Shown here piece after piece: positions 57,667-64,000 of a stretch of 64,000 nt of DNA; within the stretch, counting starts at the first letter, position 1, and each line of letters begins with the position of its first letter. The DNA comes from Solidesulfovibrio carbinoliphilus subsp. oakridgensis (GTDB lineage: Bacteria > Desulfobacterota > Desulfovibrionia > Desulfovibrionales > Desulfovibrionaceae), in contig NZ_CM001368.1 in NCBI RefSeq assembly GCF_000177215.2, positions 2,232,001 through 2,296,000 of the forward strand, in the 5' to 3' direction. Below the pieces are notes generated by a model, which saw only the letters and a program-made list of their open reading frames with translations, did no database searches and was not told the origin of the DNA. Position numbers and translations under genes: made by a program.

Positions 57667-60024
57667 TCAAACGTCCCGGGCCTCCCTGTCTGACGCTATC
57701 TCATTAATGATTCTATCGAATTGAACGATATCCACCGGCTTTGCGAGATAGCCGTCCATGCCGGCGGCAAGGAATCGCTCCTTATCCCCCTTCAGGGCAT
57801 GGGCCGTCACGGCGATGATTTTGATGCCGGCCTTGTCCGGTCCCGCCTCCCCGCGCCGGATGGCCGAAACGATCTCCTCGCCGTCCATGTCCGGCAGACG
57901 CACGTCCATGAGCACCGCGTCGAAAGGCTGGTGGCGGAGCTTTTCCAAGGCCTCTTTCCCGTCCGCCGCGGTGTCGACCGTGTGGCCCCGTTGCTGCCGG
58001 AGGAATTCGACCGCGAAGAGCCTGTTGACAGGGTTGTCTTCGACAACCAGAAACCTGAGCTTTCGCCGCTTCCGTGGGCAAGCCGAGGGCACGGGCTCGG
58101 GAAGCGGCTCCGGTGTTGCGTCGCCCACGACGAATTCCGCGGTAAAGGAGAAGAGGCTTCCCTGCCCGAGCTTGCTCTCGGCCCAAATCCGGCCGCCCAT
58201 CATTGCAACCAGGCTTTTGGAGATGGACAGGCCAAGGCCCGTGCCGCCAAACCTGGTATGGCTCGAAAGCCCGATCTGGCTAAAAGCATGGAAGACTTCC
58301 CCGAGGCCGTCTTTCGGAATGCCGATGCCGTCGTCCGCGACTTGGAACAGGAGACGGGCGGAACCCGGGGGGGCCGGCTGGCCGTCCCGACCGACCGTGA
58401 CCCGTACGCCGCCTTTCGGGGTAAACTTGATGGCATTGCCGACGATATTGATCAGCACCTGCCGCAGACGCCCCTGATCCCCGACAATATGCTCGGGCAC
58501 ATGGCTGTCGATGCAATGGTAGAGGGAAAGTCCCTTTTCCCTGGCCGTGATCGCCAGGGCATTGAATGTCGAGCCCAGGCATTCGTGCAACCGGAACGGC
58601 TTGTTGTCGAGAACGGCGTGCCCTGACTCGATTTTTGAAAGGTCCAGAATATCATTGATGATATCGAGGAGGGCATGCCCGGACTGCAGGACGAGCCGGA
58701 GATATTCTCCGGCTTGCGGCGGCATGTCCATCAGAAGGGTCAGTTCGGTCATGCCCAGGATGCCGTTCATGGGGGTGCGGATCTCGTGGGACATGTTGGC
58801 CAGGAACTGGCTTTTGGCCCGGTTGGCCGCTTCGGCGGCCTCCTTGGCCGACCGCAATTCCCCGGTCTGCTCGAGCACCCGTTGCTCGAGGGTTTCGTTT
58901 AGCCGTTTCAATTCCTCCTCGGCATTCCGGCGTGTCGTAATGTCCTTAAACAACACCGCGAACTTTCCCGGCCGGGGGCAAAAGGCCGAGATGCTGAAAT
59001 AGCGGCCCAACGGGGCGAAATAGGTTTCGAAGAAGGCCGGTTCGCCGGTCTGGGCCACCCGGGCGTAGCTATCGAGAAAAGGCGGCCGGTCCACGCGGTA
59101 CAGCGACGTGGCCAGGGCGCCCACGGCTTCCTGGCGGGTGAGGCCCAAAATCGCCTCATATTTGGGGTTGACCTCCAGAATCCGGTAATTGGCCGGGCGA
59201 CCCGCCTCGTCGTAAACGAGCTCGTGCACGCACAGCCCCTGGTCCATGGACTCGTAGAGGGCCCGCAGGCTGGTTTCGTTCTCCCGAAGGGCTTCCGTGG
59301 CCTTCTTTTGTTCCGCCCGCACCCGCAGGGCATCGATGCCAAAGGTCAAGGCATTGGCCAGTTCCACGAGCAGGTTGAACTCGTCGCCCTCGAAGGCCTC
59401 CGCCTCGCCCGCATAGATCATGAGCACGCTTGTGACTTCGCCTCTGACCACCAGGGGCAGGGCTATGGAAGAGGCGTACCCGCGCCGGGCGGCTTCCTTT
59501 CGCCACAGCAGGAGCTTGGGGTCCGACAGCATGTTGCGGCAGGCAACGGGTTCGCCCGACCGCACCGCCCTGCCGGTCGGGCCCTGGCCTTTTCCATCAT
59601 TTGCCCAGGATATCTGAATATTTTCCAGATACCCATCCTCGAATCCCCAGTGGACGAGAGGGCGTACGGTCTTTTGCGGATCCTTTTCCGGGATGCCGAT
59701 CCAGGCCATGCGGTATCCGGCGTCTTCGACCATCAGGCGGCAGACCCCGCAGAGGAGGTCGGCTTCTTCCGCGGTCTTGACGAGCAGGCGCGTGCAGGCG
59801 CTGTAGGCCCGGACAGCCCGCTTCGACCGGCGCAACTGCTCTTCGAGGGCGGCGCCTGGCCCTCCCCTGGGAGAAGCGGCGGACGGCAGGCAGGGATCTG
59901 GACGCTCCCCCTCCCAATCCGAAGCGGAATGGTTCCGAGGGGCCGCCTTGGAAAGAAGCCTTTGGCGGGGCTTCGCGTCATCGCCCATGGCAACCGGAAC
60001 GCTTGTTGGAGTGGACCAGGCCAT
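57667..60024 (-). CDS. Hybrid sensor histidine kinase 4 (GAF-PAS-HK-REC)
   Basis: A 785-residue cytoplasmic hybrid kinase: a polar N-terminal segment, GAF (about 75-235), PAS (245-365), coiled-coil, HisKA with His413, ATP-binding domain and receiver Asp707. It converges on kinase 3, 82 bp apart. The start may be at 60024 or at the ATG 36 bp inside (59988); no clear ribosome site decides it. Confidence 0.93.
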   Translation of the reverse strand: MAWSTPTSVPVAMGDDAKPRQRLLSKAAPRNHSASDWEGERPDPCLPSAASPRGGPGAALEEQLRRSKRAVRAYSACTRLLVKTAEEADLLCGVCRLMVEDAGYRMAWIGIPEKDPQKTVRPLVHWGFEDGYLENIQISWANDGKGQGPTGRAVRSGEPVACRNMLSDPKLLLWRKEAARRGYASSIALPLVVRGEVTSVLMIYAGEAEAFEGDEFNLLVELANALTFGIDALRVRAEQKKATEALRENETSLRALYESMDQGLCVHELVYDEAGRPANYRILEVNPKYEAILGLTRQEAVGALATSLYRVDRPPFLDSYARVAQTGEPAFFETYFAPLGRYFSISAFCPRPGKFAVLFKDITTRRNAEEELKRLNETLEQRVLEQTGELRSAKEAAEAANRAKSQFLANMSHEIRTPMNGILGMTELTLLMDMPPQAGEYLRLVLQSGHALLDIINDILDLSKIESGHAVLDNKPFRLHECLGSTFNALAITAREKGLSLYHCIDSHVPEHIVGDQGRLRQVLINIVGNAIKFTPKGGVRVTVGRDGQPAPPGSARLLFQVADDGIGIPKDGLGEVFHAFSQIGLSSHTRFGGTGLGLSISKSLVAMMGGRIWAESKLGQGSLFSFTAEFVVGDATPEPLPEPVPSACPRKRRKLRFLVVEDNPVNRLFAVEFLRQQRGHTVDTAADGKEALEKLRHQPFDAVLMDVRLPDMDGEEIVSAIRRGEAGPDKAGIKIIAVTAHALKGDKERFLAAGMDGYLAKPVDIVQFDRIINEIASDREARDV

Positions 60025-60382
60025 ACCGGCATGCGTTGGCGGCAGCCTGCAAGAGGCCGGTCAATACGGCCCAACCGCATACGGCAAAGGCCAGCCAGGG
60101 ATGTTGCATGGTGAACGTTGTCCCTCAAGGAATTTGTATCCGTCGCCGGTAAGAAGAAGCCAACGCGCCCTTTTCGGCCGCAACGCGACGGTCTAGCGTT
60201 GGTATCACCCTCCGCGCATGCACCGCAATCCCCGGACTGGCGCTCAAACAAAGAGCAACAGGACCAGCCAGCCGTGGGGGAAAAGGGAACGGGAGCCGGG
60301 GACAAAGCGGAGCGCGTCCCGGTCTGTCCGTGCTTCGCGGCAAAGGGGAGTGGGGAACGGATACGGGTCCGTATCCGGGGGG
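60025..60382. other. 358-bp gap after the kinase genes
   Basis: Only low-complexity, Gly/Arg-rich ORFs. No RNA or clear regulatory site seen. Confidence 0.5.
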
Positions 60383-61051
60383 TTATTTCCCGAATTCGAT
60401 CCAGTGCCCGGCGTCCTCCCGGGCAATGGCGAAGGGATGGATGCCGGCGGCCCGCAGCAGCCGGGCATGGGTTTCCGGTTCGGTCCCGGGCCGGGGCGGC
60501 GGCGGCCCCTTGGCCCACCGGGGGTCGCGGGAGGCCATCCGGCGGCAGATGGCTTCCCGGATGGCCGGGGAACCCAGCCCCCCGCCGAGAAAGGCGCGGC
60601 CGCGCGGCGACAGGACCCGCCGGATTTCGCTAAAGGCCCGGGGCAGGTCCTCCCAGAACATGAGCGAGCCGCGGCTGACGGCCAGATCCACGCAGCCGTC
60701 CGGCAGCGGCAGGGCGTGGACGTCGGCGGCCAGGGCCACGGCCCGTCCGGCCAGCCCGCGCCCGGCCGCCTCTCCGGCCGCCGCCCGCACCATGGCCGGC
60801 GATTGGTCGAGCAGGACGGCGAAGCAGCCGCTGGCCGCCGCCACGGCCAGCCCGAGCCCGCCGCCGCCGCAGCCCAGATCCAGGCACACGCCCCGGGTGA
60901 CGCCCGACTGTTTCAGGAAACGGTCGGCGTAATACGGGTAGAGCGGGGCAAAGACGTCCCGGCTTATGGCGAGAAACGCCGCCACATCCCGCTCCGTGCC
61001 CATCCCGCCCCCCGGCCGTGGCGCCGGGCCGGCCCCAGCCTTTGCCGTCAT
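60383..61051 (-). CDS. Class I SAM-dependent methyltransferase
   Basis: A 222-residue methyltransferase. The SAM-binding motif I is CLDLGCGGGGLGLAVA (about residues 56-71), followed by VLLDQSPAMVRAA, LPDGCVDLAVSRGSLMFWED and REAICRRMASRDPRWAKG. Substrate unknown. It lies 4 bp from the end of the 381-residue gene, so they are one operon. Confidence 0.85.
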   Translation of the reverse strand: MTAKAGAGPAPRPGGGMGTERDVAAFLAISRDVFAPLYPYYADRFLKQSGVTRGVCLDLGCGGGGLGLAVAAASGCFAVLLDQSPAMVRAAAGEAAGRGLAGRAVALAADVHALPLPDGCVDLAVSRGSLMFWEDLPRAFSEIRRVLSPRGRAFLGGGLGSPAIREAICRRMASRDPRWAKGPPPPRPGTEPETHARLLRAAGIHPFAIAREDAGHWIEFGK

Positions 61052-61055
61052 GGCG

Positions 61056-62201
61056 TCACCGCGCCCCGGCCGGCTTGTCCTGCCGGTGGATCACGGCCAT
61101 GAGCCCCTGGTTGTAGAGATTGCGGGCAAAGCACTCGCAGGCGATGTCGCAGCCCGTGGTCACGTGCATGAACATGCTGCGGTTGCCGACGGCGATGCTG
61201 CGGCCCGGATAGGCCTCGCCGATGGTCCCGGACGGCAGGGCCGTGAAATAGCCCGAAAAGGGGTAGGGTTTGCGCTCGGTGTCGTCCAAGTAGTAGCGGT
61301 AGCCGCCGTTGTGCTCGAAGACGCGGTGCCCGCCCGTGGTCAGGGCCAGGTACTGGCTGTCGCCCGGTTCGTAGCAGTACCAGCCCCGGCCGTTGCGGCA
61401 GGCCGTGAACGGCGCGGGGAAATCCTCGCAGCCGAGGCCCTCCAGCAGGGCGATGGCCACCTTTTCCCGGCCAAGCCGGGCGAGGACCGCGTTTTTGACG
61501 TCGGTGACGGAAGCCACGCCGTCCAGGTTGGCCGAAACCGGCACAACCGGGCTCGGGGCCGGCAGCATGACCAGCCGGCGCAGGGAGGTGGTGTTGAAGT
61601 ACCGGCCGGCCCGGGCCACGGCCAGCTGTTCGGGCAGGCGGCCGCCGTCGTCCGGGCCGCCGCCGAAGAGCTCCAGCATCTCCTCCCGGCTGGCCACCCG
61701 TTCCAGGTCCGGATGGCCGGAAAGCCGGTCCATGTCCCGGGCCGAGAGCCCGTAGAGTCCGGCATAGCGGGCCGACCAGTTGCTGGCCACGGCCAGCCCG
61801 TCCAGGCCCGTCAGGTCGATGGGGGCCACGGCCCTGGTCATGCCGCCCGTGCCGACGATCACCGTGGCGAACCCGGACTCCCGGGCGAACCGCTCCACCT
61901 CGGCAAAGGCCTCCTCGCGCATGGCCTCCCGCTCCGTCGCGGTCAGCGGCGAATAGCGCGAGCAGTAGTACTGCCGGGCGTAGGTCAGGAAGGCGAAGCC
62001 CGGATCGTACCGTTCGATGAGGTCGAGCGCCGTGTCGGTCACCCAGTCGTTGCCGCGCGGGTCCCGGTCGCCGGGAAAGGGATGCCGGGCCAGCACGCCC
62101 TTGACCATGCCGACCAGGGGCGCGTCGGTCTCGATCTTGTGCCCGGAGCGCAGGTCGACCACCTGCTGCCACTGCCTCGCGTCCAGTATGGCCAGACTCA
62201 T
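61056..62201 (-). CDS. 381-residue protein of unknown function
   Basis: I do not recognise this family. It starts MSLAILDARQWQQVVDLRSG, has FLTYARQYYCSRYSPLT, then TGGMTRAVAPIDLTGLDGLA and a C-terminal HVTTGCDIACECFARNLY segment with three Cys that could bind a metal. GGGGAGGTGCGCGC precedes the ATG. The start overlaps the radical SAM stop (ATGA) and the stop lies 4 bp before the methyltransferase, so it is the middle gene of a three-gene operon and may be the substrate or partner of the radical SAM enzyme. Confidence 0.5.
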   Translation of the reverse strand: MSLAILDARQWQQVVDLRSGHKIETDAPLVGMVKGVLARHPFPGDRDPRGNDWVTDTALDLIERYDPGFAFLTYARQYYCSRYSPLTATEREAMREEAFAEVERFARESGFATVIVGTGGMTRAVAPIDLTGLDGLAVASNWSARYAGLYGLSARDMDRLSGHPDLERVASREEMLELFGGGPDDGGRLPEQLAVARAGRYFNTTSLRRLVMLPAPSPVVPVSANLDGVASVTDVKNAVLARLGREKVAIALLEGLGCEDFPAPFTACRNGRGWYCYEPGDSQYLALTTGGHRVFEHNGGYRYYLDDTERKPYPFSGYFTALPSGTIGEAYPGRSIAVGNRSMFMHVTTGCDIACECFARNLYNQGLMAVIHRQDKPAGAR

Positions 62202-63205
62202 GCGCGCACCTCCCCGGCGTTCCAGTCCACCCGCGTGCCGAGCAGGGCGATGTGTCCGCCGCACTCCGGACAGACGTCGCCCCGGCAGCGGAACGTGTCC
62301 AGCTTGTCCCCGCCGCAGCCCAGGCTGTGGCGGGTGATCACCTCGGCCCCGCAGCCCGGACAGCGGGTGCCGACCCACTCCGAACCGATGAAATTGTGGA
62401 AATAGAGGTAGGGCAGGCGGACGCGCAGCTTTTCGAGCCGCTGGTTTATGTCCTCGATATTGGGATAGTCCCGCTGGCTCATCTTGTGGGTCGGCAGCAA
62501 CCGGAAGACGTGCCAGGGGATGTTCGGATCGATGTCGGCCAGGATATCGGCCATGGCGTCCAGCTCGTGGTCGTTTTCCCCGTCGATGACCGGGGTAGTC
62601 ACCTCGACGTGGCTGACCCGGGACAGCTCGCGGATGTTGCGCACGACCGGAGCGCTGTCGGCAATGCCCAGGCAGTCGCCGCAAAAGGCCGGGTCCAGCC
62701 CCTTGAGGCTGACGTTGACGAAGGAGAAGATCTCGCCGAGCCGGGCCGTGGCCGCAGGCGTGGCGTAGCCGTTGGTCAGGCAGCCCATGGGCATCCCGGC
62801 CGCCTTGGCCGCCCGGGAGACCCGGGTGAGGGTCGGCAGGGACACCGTGGGTTCGTTGATGGAAAAAACGATGGAGTGGCAGCCCTGCTTGCGGGCCAGG
62901 CCGACGAGTTGCTCGGGGCCGATGTCGAGGAGGATGTCGGCCAGGCTGGCCGGGTCCTCCTTGGCCGCGTAGGCGTTGGCGCAGTAGCGGCAGTCCAGGT
63001 TGCAGCCGGCCGTGCCGACCACCATGCACCGGCTGCCCGGGTAGGCGTGGTAAAAAGGGATCGTTTCCACCCGGGACACGGCGTAGGCGCACCACTTGTC
63101 CGGAAACCGCTCGACCAGCCGGCCGCCCTGGTTGGCGTACATGCGGCAAAAGCCGTGCCGCCCCTCTTCGAGACGGCAGTATCGTTCGCAGTAGTCGCAT
63201 TGCAT
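62198..63205 (-). CDS. AmmeMemoRadiSam-type radical SAM enzyme
   Basis: A 335-residue enzyme. It has an N-terminal Cys cluster (CDYCERYC, then GFCRMY), the radical SAM motif CNLDCRYC (Cys68, 72, 75), a FSINEPTVSLPT segment and a C-terminal zinc-ribbon (CPGC, CPECGG). This layout fits the radical SAM member of the AmmeMemoRadiSam group. AMMECR1 and Memo genes are not next to it here. The start was chosen at 63205 because GGAAGGG lies upstream. Confidence 0.82.
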   Translation of the reverse strand: MQCDYCERYCRLEEGRHGFCRMYANQGGRLVERFPDKWCAYAVSRVETIPFYHAYPGSRCMVVGTAGCNLDCRYCANAYAAKEDPASLADILLDIGPEQLVGLARKQGCHSIVFSINEPTVSLPTLTRVSRAAKAAGMPMGCLTNGYATPAATARLGEIFSFVNVSLKGLDPAFCGDCLGIADSAPVVRNIRELSRVSHVEVTTPVIDGENDHELDAMADILADIDPNIPWHVFRLLPTHKMSQRDYPNIEDINQRLEKLRVRLPYLYFHNFIGSEWVGTRCPGCGAEVITRHSLGCGGDKLDTFRCRGDVCPECGGHIALLGTRVDWNAGEVRA

Positions 63206-63305
63206 GTCTGTTCCCTTCCTGCGTTGCGGCGGCGGTCGGTTCGACCACCCCACCACCGCCGGTGTGTCTCCGACGCGCGTCCCAGGCGTCCCGGGCCGCC
63301 GGGCC

Positions 63306-64000
63306 TCAGGCCCCCGGGCCCAGCCACCGCCACACGAAGCCCGACCAGGGCAGGACGGCGACGAGCCAAAAAAAGGCGTCCCCGAAGCAGGCGGGGTTGC
63401 GGACCGCCGCTCCCGGACCGTCCCCGGCCAGACCCCGCAATTCCAGGGACAGGGCCAGTTCCGAGGCCCGGCGCATCTGGGCCAGGAAGACCGGCACGAA
63501 AAGAGGCAGAAACTGCGAGGGCCGCACCAGCCGCCTGGCCTCGAAGCCGCGCGCCCGCTGCACCTCCACCACCCGCAGGCTCATGGCGAACATGGCCGGC
63601 AAAAGGCTCGTCAGGGCCGAGACAAAAAGGACGGCCTTGCCCGGCAGGCCCAGGCTTCGCAGCGACAGCAGCATGTCGGAAAAACTCGTCCACTTGACCA
63701 CCAGCACATCCGCCAGGAGCACGATGATAAGGCGCAAGGAGAAAACCCCGAGCCAGGCCAGGCCAAGCAGCAGGCCCTGGCGCCAGTCCGAGGCTTTCTC
63801 GATGCCGCCGAGGAGAAAGAGGCACAGCAGGGTCGGCAGCCCCAGCACGGACACGCCGAAAATCAGGCTGACGCTGCGGTCCCAGACGCCGGAAGCCAGC
63901 AGCAGGCCGGCCAGGGCGGCGACGATGCCGGCGAGGATGCGCCAATCCTCGCAGACAAACGCGAAGGCGCACAGGGAGATGGCGAACAGGAATTTGCTGA
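63306..64000 (-). CDS. EcfT/CbiQ-like transporter transmembrane subunit (N-terminus off the window)
   Basis: About 230 residues are visible; the frame is open at the right edge. Multiple hydrophobic helices and the cytoplasmic coupling motif region with AQMRRASELALSLELRG are typical of the transmembrane subunit of energy-coupling-factor transporters for cobalt, nickel or vitamins. The substrate and partner ATPase lie outside the window. Confidence 0.82.
   Translation of the reverse strand, partial: SKFLFAISLCAFAFVCEDWRILAGIVAALAGLLLASGVWDRSVSLIFGVSVLGLPTLLCLFLLGGIEKASDWRQGLLLGLAWLGVFSLRLIIVLLADVLVVKWTSFSDMLLSLRSLGLPGKAVLFVSALTSLLPAMFAMSLRVVEVQRARGFEARRLVRPSQFLPLFVPVFLAQMRRASELALSLELRGLAGDGPGAAVRNPACFGDAFFWLVAVLPWSGFVWRWLGPGA

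Noticed and set aside
61056-63248. A 730-residue minus-strand frame spanning two genes
   Set aside because: It is the in-frame extension of the 381-residue protein through off-frame translation of the radical SAM gene, which has its own motifs in another frame.

Overview
The window joins two very different kinds of DNA. Positions 1 to about 15.4 kb are AT-rich accessory DNA made of defence-type genes, insertion sequences and gene remnants. A mixed-strand transition of ordinary accessory enzymes follows to about 18.2 kb. From about 18.7 kb to the end the DNA is dense, high-GC chromosome carrying enolase, folD, coaX, cmk, hisC, rnhA, a hybrid-cluster protein, several hybrid histidine kinases and two UbiB-type kinases. 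The core content and the Cys pattern of the hybrid-cluster protein point to a sulfate-reducing deltaproteobacterium of the Desulfovibrionaceae. That assignment is inference from gene content; there is no rRNA in the window.

Accessory region. The left edge holds a Hachiman-type pair, hamB (cut by the window edge) and hamA, on the minus strand. A perfect-stem terminator insulates it from a small HTH/AbrB-like regulator gene. Next come plasmid-like small genes, one of them a DUF6573 gene cut by an ISL3-family element. Then comes a two-gene DUF6236-DUF2971 module lying between two diverged copies of one small-gene sequence, and then a large minus-strand XPD/DinG-like helicase with a C-terminal PD-(D/E)XK-like domain. 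An intact IS21-family element with a 5-bp target duplication (CACAG) follows, and beside it lies the 5' half of a tRNA-Val(GAC) gene that stops at the anticodon stem. A zinc-ribbon plus XRE-type HTH protein closes this region. The best candidates for undescribed systems are the DUF6236-DUF2971 pair and the single-gene helicase-nuclease.

Transition, 15.4 to 18.2 kb: a SnoaL-like protein, a PhnB-like VOC protein, a DUF488 protein and an exported cyclase-family hydrolase.

Core, 18.7 to 45.7 kb: a B12-binding radical SAM protein; a UbiB/phasin-like pair; a Csd4-like M99 carboxypeptidase that probably shapes the cell; rnhA with an ABC ATPase divergent from a TesA-like esterase; coaX; a run eno-folD-ubiB-DUF945-thpR; a sigma-54-type promoter in front of a 162-residue protein of unknown function; a Usp protein; hisC-cmk; a DUF362 ferredoxin protein; a chemoreceptor; two small exported proteins; a peroxiredoxin and an acyltransferase.

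Signalling and stress block, 45.7 to 64 kb: four hybrid sensor kinases, an ECF-type sigma factor with a small membrane protein, the hydroxylamine reductase Hcp, and an operon of a radical SAM enzyme of the AmmeMemoRadiSam type, an unrecognised 381-residue protein and a methyltransferase. An EcfT/CbiQ-like transporter gene runs off the right edge. Three copies of a palindromic intergenic repeat and one very long hairpin lie in the core.
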